Source of the DNA: Acidimicrobiales bacterium
GTDB lineage: Bacteria > Actinomycetota > Acidimicrobiia > Acidimicrobiales > Ilumatobacteraceae
Length of the DNA: 7,243 bases
Assembly: GCA_030830415.1 (NCBI GenBank)
Contig: JAURNB010000030.1
Span: forward strand, 1-7,243
Direction: 5' to 3'
The notes under the pieces: generated by a model
Told to the model about the DNA's origin: nothing
The model's database searches: none
What the model saw: only the letters and a program-made list of their open reading frames with translations
Shown here: positions 1 to 6,062 of the stretch, one piece after another
How the letters are laid out: every line of letters begins with the position of its first letter
Position numbering within the stretch: position 1 is the stretch's first letter
Made by a program: the position numbers and the translations under genes

Positions 1-650
1 CTTTCAATCGATTCAACAGAAGAAGTAATTTGCTTGACAACAGCGTCGATACTTAATTCGGTTGTGTCAATAAATAGCGAGTCATTCGACTCGCGCAATG
101 GGCTGTCGGCCCTTGTTGAGTCAAGATGGTCTCGTTGTCGTATTTGTTCTTCAATTACCACAACATCACCTCCCGACTGAGCTACCCGACGCTGTGCTCG
201 CACTGCCGGAGATGCCGTGAGGAATACCTTCAAGGTTGCATCGGGGAAGACGACGGTTCCAATATCGCGACCTTCAACAACACCGCCACCAGCATTTTCC
301 ACCCAAGAGCGTTGCGATGCACGCAGTTCACTGCGCACTGCACTCAGAGCAGCAACTGTGCTGACAGCCTCGGTCACTTGTGGGCCACGAATAATGTCTG
401 TTACGTCTACATCGTCAACAATAAAGCGATCAGACGACATGACAACGTTCATGCTTTTGGCGACATCAGCAACAGCAGACTCATTTTTCAAGTCAATGCC
501 ATCGCGTAGCGCTGCGTAAGTGACCATGCGATACATGGCACCCGTGTCGAGATATGGAATATTCAACGACACCGCTAAAGCTTTGGCGATGGTTGATTTA
601 CCGGCGCCTGCAGGACCGTCTATTGCCACTATGCGTAGACGTTTGGTCAT
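1..650 (-). CDS. cmk: Cytidylate kinase (CMP/dCMP kinase), 3' end beyond window
   Basis: Phosphorylates CMP and dCMP with ATP in the cytoplasm (pyrimidine nucleotide supply). I translated this strand by hand: 216 codons are open from ATG at 650 to the window edge. Seen: P-loop GPAGAGKST (residues 12-20), LDTGAMYR (34-41), GRDIGTVVFPDA (127-138) and the lid-region pattern R173/D177/R180, which has the same spacing as R181/D185/R188 of the E. coli enzyme. Cmk proteins are usually about 220-230 residues, so only a few residues are missing, unless the gene is fused to the GTPase Der, as happens in some actinobacteria. The start lies 4 bp after the guaB1 stop. The nearest purine-rich stretches are an AAAGAA touching the ATG and an AAGGAA about 16 nt upstream, so translational coupling to guaB1 is likely. 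The family call is very secure; the C terminus is unknown. Confidence 0.96.
   Translation of the reverse strand, partial: MTKRLRIVAIDGPAGAGKSTIAKALAVSLNIPYLDTGAMYRMVTYAALRDGIDLKNESAVADVAKSMNVVMSSDRFIVDDVDVTDIIRGPQVTEAVSTVAALSAVRSELRASQRSWVENAGGGVVEGRDIGTVVFPDATLKVFLTASPAVRAQRRVAQSGGDVVVIEEQIRQRDHLDSTRADSPLRESNDSLFIDTTELSIDAVVKQITSSVESIE
77..94 (-). other. Terminator-like hairpin inside cmk
   Basis: In the cmk direction, GCGAGTC-GAAT-GACTCGC forms a perfect 7-bp stem with a 4-nt loop and is followed directly by TATTTATT, the layout of an intrinsic terminator, but within codons about 186-192. It lies in an otherwise intact reading frame near the end of the kinase domain, so it may be fortuitous or cause partial attenuation. 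Confidence 0.3.
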
Positions 651-654
651 TTCT

Positions 655-2091
655 TTACCAGGTGGTTCCTTGAGGGCGTCCTTCGTCGTACCCAGCAGCA
701 CTTTGAATGCCCACTACAGCACGCTCGTGAAACTCGTTGATATTCGATGCGCCGGCATATGTACAAGCCGAACGTACGCCTGCGACAATTTGGTCAACAA
801 TGTCTTCAACGCCTGGGCGATCGGAATCGAGGTACATACGAGAGGTGCTGATGCCTTCCTCAAACAACTCTTTGCGGGCACGTTCTAGTGGCGTTTCAGT
901 ACTGGTGCGGTTGCGAACAGCGCGGTTTGAAGCCATGCCAAAGCTCTCTTTGTACAAACGACCTTCCGTGTCGCGCAGCGTGTCGGCTGCCGACTCGTAC
1001 GTTCCCGCTAACCAAGATCCAAACATCACACTTGCGGCACCACCGGCAAGCGCGAGAGCAACGTCGCGTGGGTAGCGCACGCCACCGTCTGCCCAAATAT
1101 GTTTGCCCAACGCTCGGGCTGCTTCAGCGCACTCTAAAACTGCGCTGAATTGCGGACGCCCAACGCCCGTCATCATGCGAGTGGTGCACATTGCACCGGG
1201 TCCGACGCCTACTTTCACAATGTCTACACCTGCAGAGATGAGGTCACGCGTTGCTTGTGGAGTGACCACGTTGCCTGCAACGAGGGTCGCAGTAGGCACC
1301 GCCTTGCGCACTGCTTCAATAGTGGAGATCATCCGCGACTGATGTCCGTGGGCAGTGTCGATAACGAGAACATCTACACCCATGTTGTGGAGGCTCTTTG
1401 CACGCGAAGCGACGTCTCCATTAATTCCCACTGCTACAGAGACGATGAATTTGCCTTCAGCATTCAAAGCGGGTTTGTAAATGGTGCTTCGTAGTGCGCC
1501 TTTGCGCGTCATACAACCTTTGAGAGCACCACTGCTGTCGACCACTGGGGCAAAAGTGAGTCGGTGATCGGTGAGGAAATTAAATGCTTCTTCTGGAGAC
1601 ATCTGAGCATCGAGTGAAATGATGTCTCTGTTCATTACATGTTGAACTTGAGTAAAGCGGTCAAAACCAGAGGCATCGTGTTCGGTGAAAATACCTATTG
1701 GCCGGTTCGATTCATCAACCACAATAATTGCGCCGTGAGCGCGTTTGTGAATGAGACTGAGTGCATTGCCAACAGTGTCTGTTGGCGCAAGGGTGATAGG
1801 CGTCTCGAAAACGGCGTCACAACTTTTCACAAAACGAGTAACCGACTCAATGATGTCGAGCGGTATGTCTTGCGGCATCACCGCGAGTCCACCGCGACGG
1901 GCAATGGTTTCGGCCATGCGCCTGCCAGCAACAGCTGTCATATTGGCAACAACCACGGGAATGGTGGTACCCACAAGATCGGGTGTAGTGAGATCTACAT
2001 TGAATCGGCTGGGGACATCTGACCTACTGGGGACCATAAACACGTCGTTATAGGTCAGGTCATGGGCGGGAAGCTCGCTTAAAAAACGCAC
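655..2091 (-). CDS. guaB1: GuaB1-type IMPDH/GMP reductase family protein with CBS domains
   Basis: 478 residues with a GTG start. TIM-barrel enzyme of the IMP dehydrogenase/GMP reductase superfamily. Seen: barrel start with LTYNDV (12-17), a CBS pair at about 95-205 (including PIGIFTEHD, 131-139), DTAHGH (245-250), AGNV (272-275), the catalytic-Cys loop GVGPGAMCTTR with Cys302, then ADGGVRYPRDVALALAGGA (334-352) and FGSWLAGTYES (357-367). The end, GYDEGRPQ...TTW, looks like that of actinobacterial GuaB1. The mycobacterial GuaB1 has been shown to be a CBS-containing GMP reductase (GMP to IMP, NADPH-dependent, purine salvage) rather than an IMP dehydrogenase. I infer the same here, as the segment after the barrel lacks a recognisable IMPDH mobile flap with its Arg-Tyr dyad. 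It is first in a minus-strand unit with cmk and is divergent from the hydrolase by only 20 bp. Databases often label such proteins IMPDH. Confidence 0.93.
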   Translation of the reverse strand: MRFLSELPAHDLTYNDVFMVPSRSDVPSRFNVDLTTPDLVGTTIPVVVANMTAVAGRRMAETIARRGGLAVMPQDIPLDIIESVTRFVKSCDAVFETPITLAPTDTVGNALSLIHKRAHGAIIVVDESNRPIGIFTEHDASGFDRFTQVQHVMNRDIISLDAQMSPEEAFNFLTDHRLTFAPVVDSSGALKGCMTRKGALRSTIYKPALNAEGKFIVSVAVGINGDVASRAKSLHNMGVDVLVIDTAHGHQSRMISTIEAVRKAVPTATLVAGNVVTPQATRDLISAGVDIVKVGVGPGAMCTTRMMTGVGRPQFSAVLECAEAARALGKHIWADGGVRYPRDVALALAGGAASVMFGSWLAGTYESAADTLRDTEGRLYKESFGMASNRAVRNRTSTETPLERARKELFEEGISTSRMYLDSDRPGVEDIVDQIVAGVRSACTYAGASNINEFHERAVVGIQSAAGYDEGRPQGTTW

Positions 2092-2111
2092 TTGTCTTAG
2101 GATATGCCTCT
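2092..2111. promoter_or_regulatory. Bidirectional promoter between guaB1 and hydrolase gene
   Basis: Only 20 bp separate the guaB1 GTG (first base 2091, minus) from the hydrolase ATG (2112, plus). The plus strand carries TAGGAT at 2098-2103 and the minus strand TATCCT at 2104-2099. Both fit the -10 pattern TAnnnT and they overlap almost completely. Each lies 7-8 bases before a start codon, which puts predicted transcription starts at about 2110-2112 (plus) and 2092-2091 (minus), so both mRNAs would be leaderless or nearly so. No convincing -35 element is visible on either side. Alternative: AGGA at 2099-2102, about 9 nt before ATG 2112, may be a Shine-Dalgarno for the hydrolase; guaB1 has no comparable site. 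Inferred from sequence only. Confidence 0.5.
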
Positions 2112-2804
2112 ATGAGTCAGAAAACAGTGGTTCTCATCCATGGATGGGGCGGATCTTTTGTAAGCACGTGGCAAGATCCGGGGGTCACCGACATATTGGC
2201 TGAGTCTGGCTTCCGCGTCACTGGTATCGACCTTTTGGGTCATGGCAATGCCGACAAACCTCATGACCCCGAGGCGTATGCCGATCTCGCGGGATACCTG
2301 TTGTCGCAGCTTCCTCCTGATCCAGTGATAGCCGTGGGGTTCTCTCTCGGAGCTCTCACATTGGCAAGAGCCGCTGTTCGCTCGCCCGAGCGGTTCGAAG
2401 GACTGTGTTTTTCTGGCATCGGCGATGGCGTTTTTGAGCCCCACAAGCCTGAGGAGACCGAAAGGATTCTCTCTGGCCTAGAAGGTCGCGCTGACCCGAG
2501 CGACAATGTCGCTCGACTCTTTGGTCAATATGGAAATCGTGATGGCAATGATCCGGCCGCCCTCGCTGCAGTATTGAGAAGGCCGCCAGCGGAGGGCATC
2601 ACCGCCGCCGGACTCAGTACTTTGGCTCAACCAACACTTGTTGCAATTGGCGACAAAGATTTTGCATTTCCCTCCGAGAAACTCGCGTCAGCACTTCCCT
2701 CTTCAACTCTCAAAATTCTTCCACGCACCGATCACTTCGCTACTCCAAACTCGTTTAGTTTTATTGATGCTTTGGTTCAGTGGTTGGAAGAGAATTTTAC
2801 GTGA
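2112..2804 (+). CDS. Alpha/beta-fold hydrolase, substrate unknown
   Basis: 230-residue single-domain cytoplasmic alpha/beta hydrolase with no signal peptide. Seen: oxyanion-loop motif LIHGWGGS (8-15), GIDLLGHGNAD (38-48), nucleophile elbow GFSLG with Ser78 (76-80), an acid in GDKD (Asp183 most likely) and His208 in TDHFATP, giving a complete Ser-Asp-His triad. A short variable cap lies at about 105-165. The size and motifs resemble the MenH/BioH-like esterases, but no substrate can be read from the sequence and no pathway partner is adjacent. ATG 2112 is the first usable start: the ATG at 2104 meets a stop after two codons. Its stop overlaps the start of sua5 (GTGA), so the two are almost certainly co-transcribed and translationally coupled. 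Whether it works with tRNA modification is not shown. Confidence 0.92.
   Translation: MSQKTVVLIHGWGGSFVSTWQDPGVTDILAESGFRVTGIDLLGHGNADKPHDPEAYADLAGYLLSQLPPDPVIAVGFSLGALTLARAAVRSPERFEGLCFSGIGDGVFEPHKPEETERILSGLEGRADPSDNVARLFGQYGNRDGNDPAALAAVLRRPPAEGITAAGLSTLAQPTLVAIGDKDFAFPSEKLASALPSSTLKILPRTDHFATPNSFSFIDALVQWLEENFT
2786..2793 (+). promoter_or_regulatory. Ribosome binding site that sets the sua5 start
   Basis: GGAAGAGA lies 7 nt before the GTG at 2801, inside the end of the hydrolase gene. It favours GTG 2801 over the more upstream in-frame GTG at 2780, which would extend the overlap with the hydrolase to 25 bp and which this site cannot serve. Confidence 0.7.
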
Positions 2805-3775
2805 GTGACAAAGCCGGTGTGTGCCTTGAATTAAGAGACGACGTTGCAGGCATAGATCAGGCAACGGAAATTCTCTGTGCCGGGGGAACAGTTGCACTCC
2901 CCTCTGAAACGGTATACGGACTAGGAGCCGATGCAACTAACGCGCTTGCAGTGCAGAAGATCTTCTCGGCGAAAAATAGACCAACCGGGCACCCGCTCAT
3001 CATTCATGTCGAAAACATCGACAGTGCGCGATTTTTTTCGAATGATTTCAATGTTGTAGCTGAAACACTCGCTTCTACATTTTGGCCTGGACCCCTCACT
3101 CTTCTTGTCAAACGATCGAGCAAAGTAATTGATGAGATCACAGGTGGACGCGAGACAGTTGCGCTTAGGGTGCCTGCTAACGAAACATTTCAAAAGGTGC
3201 TTCACGCATTCTCTCAAGTTGGCTCTGGCGCAATTGCTGCTCCATCGGCTAACAAATACGGATCTGTGAGCCCGACAACTGCTCAACACGTTCTGAGTGA
3301 TATGGGGAACCTCATCGATGCTGTGCTCGACGGAGGTAATTGTGTTGTTGGTATTGAATCAACCATTGTCGATTGCACAGTGGATCCCCCGGCCATACTT
3401 CGTCAGGGTGCTATTACCCTTGAGCTCGTCAACTCCGCGTTGAGGCACACGGGAGTTGTTGCTACCGAAGAATTCACAGGCGAATCTCGTGCTCCAGGCA
3501 TGAAACTTTCTCATTACGCACCAGTTGCTACTGTCAAACTTTTTGAAAACAAAGATGCTCTCGCTTCGTACGAGGAACAATGTGTATTAAACGAGCTTTC
3601 GTTTGCGACCATCTTGGGACACGAAGATCGAGAACTTTATGCTCGAAATCTGTATTCCTTGCTGCGAGAAGCAGATGCGCTTCAACCCAAGGAAATACTT
3701 GTTCTGCTACCGGAACCAATTGACATTGGTGTGGCCATTCGGGATCGACTCTTCAAGGCAGCTGCACCTCATTAA
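2801..3775 (+). CDS. sua5: L-threonylcarbamoyladenylate synthase, two-domain Sua5 type
   Basis: Makes threonylcarbamoyl-AMP from threonine, bicarbonate and ATP, the first step of the t6A37 modification of ANN-decoding tRNAs; the TsaBDE complex then uses it. 324 residues from GTG 2801. Seen: the YrdC domain (about 12-205) with PSETVYGLGADA (34-45), KIFSAKNRPTGHPLIIH (53-69), WPGPLT (95-100), the substrate-pocket stretch AAPSANKYGSVSPTTAQHV (146-164) and GIESTIVD (184-191). Then the Sua5 linker motif APGMKLSHYAP (231-241) and a C-terminal Sua5 domain (about 245-324). This is the long form (B. subtilis YwlC is about 346 aa), not the single-domain TsaC of E. coli. The start follows from the GTGA overlap with the hydrolase and a good GGAAGAGA site. 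The last 23 bp overlap the convergent J-domain gene. Confidence 0.95.
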   Translation: MSDKAGVCLELRDDVAGIDQATEILCAGGTVALPSETVYGLGADATNALAVQKIFSAKNRPTGHPLIIHVENIDSARFFSNDFNVVAETLASTFWPGPLTLLVKRSSKVIDEITGGRETVALRVPANETFQKVLHAFSQVGSGAIAAPSANKYGSVSPTTAQHVLSDMGNLIDAVLDGGNCVVGIESTIVDCTVDPPAILRQGAITLELVNSALRHTGVVATEEFTGESRAPGMKLSHYAPVATVKLFENKDALASYEEQCVLNELSFATILGHEDRELYARNLYSLLREADALQPKEILVLLPEPIDIGVAIRDRLFKAAAPH

Positions 3776-4256
3776 TCGTGTTTACCCATGAGTCTCGTAT
3801 GTGTTCCAAGTTGAAATTGCGATGTTGGCTGTCGTCGGCATTGTGAACTGCAATGCTCACAATGGAGCCGCCTGCTTCGGGAACAATGGAAACCAAACAC
3901 CAGCAATGAACTGGGTCATTCATGAGTACCTGTAGCGAATAGGGAGGATCTTCATCGGCTACCTGACCCAATACATTCGCAGCCACGAAGATGTATTCAT
4001 ATGCATCCACCGGCAATACATCGATGCTGAAAGAGGGATGATCACTTTTTGCGCCATGAAATGTGGCATCCAAAAAACGCTTCGGAGTCTCATTTCCTTC
4101 TAGAAGTATGCGCGCTGCCTTTGTAACCTCGATAAACGCTGCGTGCGAGCCACCTGCATCGGGGTGAACAATCTTGACTAATGCTCGTTGCGCAGATTCA
4201 ATATCGCTGTGCGAATAAGGTGAACTCAACTTGAGCAGAGATTCTGCCCACGCCAC
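3753..4256 (-). CDS. Small J-domain protein with unrecognised C-terminal domain
   Basis: 167 residues from GTG 4256, one base after the stop of the crotonase gene (TGA-A-GTG), so coupled translation is likely; GGACG 7-8 nt upstream is a weak binding site. An in-frame GTG at 4307 would add 17 residues inside the crotonase gene and cannot be excluded. Seen: an N-terminal J-domain-like helical region (about 2-53) with the HPD signature (31-33) in the context VKIVHPDAGG, followed by a helix FIEVTKAARILLE. HPD is the element that stimulates the Hsp70 (DnaK) ATPase, so a co-chaperone role is plausible. There is no Gly/Phe region, zinc finger or membrane segment, so it is not DnaJ itself. Residues about 75-167 hold a mixed alpha/beta-looking segment with HCWC (117-120) and PEAGGS (126-131) that I cannot assign. 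Its 3' end overlaps sua5 by 23 bp. Confidence 0.8.
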   Translation of the reverse strand: MAWAESLLKLSSPYSHSDIESAQRALVKIVHPDAGGSHAAFIEVTKAARILLEGNETPKRFLDATFHGAKSDHPSFSIDVLPVDAYEYIFVAANVLGQVADEDPPYSLQVLMNDPVHCWCLVSIVPEAGGSIVSIAVHNADDSQHRNFNLEHIRDSWVNTINEVQLP

Positions 4257-4257
4257 T

Positions 4258-5076
4258 TCATCGTCCGATGAAATGTGGATCCCTTTTCTCCATAAAAGCT
4301 GCAACACCTTCCTGGAAATCTTTAGTTTTAAACAATGGAAGAAGTTGCAAGAACACGTGGTGGATATTTTGCTCGAACGTTTCCGTCTCTGCTGCTCTCA
4401 TCATGCGCTTGATGGCTCTAACGGCAAGTGGAGCATTGCTTGCGATGTCGAGCGCCATTGAACGTGCAAACGCCTGCAATTGATCGGGCTCAACTACATG
4501 GTTCACAATTCCCAGAGAAAAGGCCTCATCGGCGGTGAGTGTCTTCCCAGTGAATGAAATCTCTGCAGCCTTCGCATACCCAATCATTCTGGGAAGCAAC
4601 CAAGTGCCGCCGCTTTCAGGCACAATTCCACGCTTTGCGAAACCAGGGTTGAGTTTGGCAGTGGCACTTGCAATGCGAATATCGCATCCGAAAGCCATGT
4701 CGAGACCATAACCAGCTGCGCCTCCATTTAGAGCACAAATGGTTGGAGTATCCATGTTATGCAAAACGACAGGTGGTGCATTGCGCAAATCGAATTCTCC
4801 TGCTCCGGCACCGATGTTGCCTAAACCTCCGAGAGCGTCCTTAGGGCCAGACATTTGTGAAGCAAGGTCGAGGCCCGCGCAAAAAGCGCGACCTGAACCG
4901 GTGAAAACAACACAGCGCACATCGCTGTCTTTCTCGGCTCGCAAAAATGCTTCAGACATCTGATCGAGCATTGCACTAGAAATGGTATTCATTCTTTCGG
5001 GTGCGTTGAGAGTGACGGTTGCAATGTGGTCTGCAACTTCATAGAGAACTTCTTGAGGTGAATCGGATTGAGCCAT
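4258..5076 (-). CDS. Enoyl-CoA hydratase/isomerase (crotonase) family protein
   Basis: 272 residues; acts on acyl-CoA thioesters. Seen: first oxyanion-hole segment GRAFCAGLDL (62-71), second oxyanion-hole segment NGGAAGYGLDMAFGCDIRIAS (117-137), and GIVPESGGTWLLPRMIG (150-166). Compared with rat crotonase, the position of Glu144 appears to be Asp126 and that of Glu164 is Phe145, so the classical hydratase Glu pair is absent. Glu154 in VPESGGTW sits where PaaG-like enoyl-CoA isomerases carry an Asp (LIPD-CGGTW), so a double-bond isomerase or ring-opening role is as likely as hydration. Alignment was done by eye. Glycines and alanines at about 80-93 form a flexible insert before FDLRNAPP. ATG 5076 has no Shine-Dalgarno but a TAACTT -10-like box ends 7 nt upstream, suggesting a leaderless mRNA. 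It is first in a unit with the J-domain gene. Confidence 0.92.
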   Translation of the reverse strand: MAQSDSPQEVLYEVADHIATVTLNAPERMNTISSAMLDQMSEAFLRAEKDSDVRCVVFTGSGRAFCAGLDLASQMSGPKDALGGLGNIGAGAGEFDLRNAPPVVLHNMDTPTICALNGGAAGYGLDMAFGCDIRIASATAKLNPGFAKRGIVPESGGTWLLPRMIGYAKAAEISFTGKTLTADEAFSLGIVNHVVEPDQLQAFARSMALDIASNAPLAVRAIKRMMRAAETETFEQNIHHVFLQLLPLFKTKDFQEGVAAFMEKRDPHFIGR

Positions 5077-5117
5077 TCACATAAGTTAGCCGACACAAAA
5101 TGTGTAAATATATGCGG
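5077..5117. promoter_or_regulatory. Divergent promoter region with a dyad (candidate operator)
   Basis: 41-bp gap between the crotonase gene (minus, ATG 5076) and the oxidoreductase gene (plus, ATG 5118). Minus: TAACTT at 5088-5083 would place a transcript start at about 5076. Plus: TAAATA at 5105-5110 would place one at about 5118. Both genes would then be leaderless, in keeping with the lack of Shine-Dalgarno sites. Between the two boxes lies the inverted repeat ACACA-AAA-TGTGT (5093-5105). A protein bound there could control both directions. No regulator family can be named from this short dyad, and no regulator gene is in the window. Confidence 0.4.
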
Positions 5118-6062
5118 ATGGATCAAAACAAGCCTGCACCCATCCGCAATCGGATCACCGAGCTCCTCAATATCCCCTACCCAATTGTTCAAGCACCGAT
5201 GGGATACATCGCTCGTTCGGCGCTTGCCTCGGCCGTTTCAAACGCAGGCGCTCTTGGCATTATTGAGACCTCTTCGGGAGATCTGGTTGCAGTACGTAAA
5301 GAAATCGCCATGATGAAAGACCTCACACCTCACCCCTTTGGCGTCAACATCGCACAACTGTTTGTGCGTGATGAGTCAATTGCCGACTTCGTGGTGGAAC
5401 AAGGAGTACGCATGGTGACAACTTCAGCAGGTGATCCCACGAAATACACCAAACAACTGAAGGCTGCTGGTTTGAAGGTCTTCCACGTTGTTCCCACATT
5501 GGCTGCAGCTCTCAAGGCTCAAGACGCTGGAGTTGACGGTTTGGTGGTGGAAGGCGGCGAAGGAGGCGGTTTTAAGAACCCTAAAGATGTTGCCACGATG
5601 GTTCTACTTCCGTTGGTGTGTGAGCATGTAGAGATCCCCGTCATTGCAGCAGGTGGAATCACCGACGGTAAATCGATGGCCGCAGCCTTTGCGCTAGGCG
5701 CTGAAGGCGTACAGATGGGAACGCGCATGGTGTCTGCGAAAGAAAGCCCTGTGCACGAAAATTGGAAGCAAGCGATTATTAATGCAAAAGAAACCGACAC
5801 CGTATTCCTCAATAGATTCTCGCGGCCCGCGCTGCGTGCGCTTCGCACGGAAAAAACCACACTTCTTGAACACGAAGATCATGTTGGTCTAGAAAACTTT
5901 GCCAATATGACCGACCTCTACTTCGGTGGCGATATGGAATCTTCAATAGCTCTTACTGGTCAAGTTGCAGGGCGCATCACATCGGTGAAACCTGTTGCCC
6001 AAATTATCAATGAGACAATGGTTGGCTTCTGGGACGCGATAGGCCGCTTCCCGACACCGTGA
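5118..6062 (+). CDS. Nitronate monooxygenase/FabK-like FMN oxidoreductase, His-less variant
   Basis: 314 residues from ATG 5118 (320 from ATG 5100; ATG 5112 is a third option). TIM-barrel flavoprotein of the 2-nitropropane dioxygenase family. Seen: barrel start YPIVQAPMG (21-29), AGALGIIE (43-50), VVEGGEGGGF (143-152), the FMN-phosphate elements IPVIAAGGITDGKS (173-186) and GAEGVQMGTR (194-203). In nitronate monooxygenases and FabK the glycine-rich motif ends in the catalytic His (GGH); here that position is Phe152, so true nitronate oxidation is doubtful. Substrate is unknown. Actinobacterial relatives include IpdC of steroid-ring breakdown, and the divergent crotonase gene makes acyl-CoA chemistry plausible, but this is inference. 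I prefer 5118 because ATG 5100 lies inside the promoter dyad and because a -10-like TAAATA ends 7 nt before 5118. The 3' 56 bp overlap ctaA in the opposite sense. Confidence 0.88.
   Translation: MDQNKPAPIRNRITELLNIPYPIVQAPMGYIARSALASAVSNAGALGIIETSSGDLVAVRKEIAMMKDLTPHPFGVNIAQLFVRDESIADFVVEQGVRMVTTSAGDPTKYTKQLKAAGLKVFHVVPTLAAALKAQDAGVDGLVVEGGEGGGFKNPKDVATMVLLPLVCEHVEIPVIAAGGITDGKSMAAAFALGAEGVQMGTRMVSAKESPVHENWKQAIINAKETDTVFLNRFSRPALRALRTEKTTLLEHEDHVGLENFANMTDLYFGGDMESSIALTGQVAGRITSVKPVAQIINETMVGFWDAIGRFPTP

Noticed and set aside
126..888. Several plus-strand open frames opposite cmk and guaB1
   Set aside because: Antisense shadows; they show no domain, and the minus strand carries complete cmk and guaB1 motifs.
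2497..2515. Perfect 8-bp hairpin CGAGCGAC-AAT-GTCGCTCG inside the hydrolase gene
   Set aside because: No T-run follows, it codes for an ordinary surface segment, and one such stem is about what chance gives in 7 kb.
2780..2800. Upstream GTG 2780 for sua5
   Set aside because: It has no binding site of its own; the GGAAGAGA site serves GTG 2801, and the GTGA overlap is the classic coupled arrangement.
5100..5117. Upstream start ATG 5100 for the oxidoreductase (six more residues)
   Set aside because: The ATG lies inside the ACACA-AAA-TGTGT dyad and has no binding site or -10 box at the right distance; kept as an alternative only.
5835..5849. CGTGCG-CTT-CGCACG hairpin followed by an A-run
   Set aside because: On the plus strand it lacks the T-run of a terminator; on the minus strand the T-run precedes the stem. 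It sits mid-gene in an Arg/Ala-rich codon stretch.
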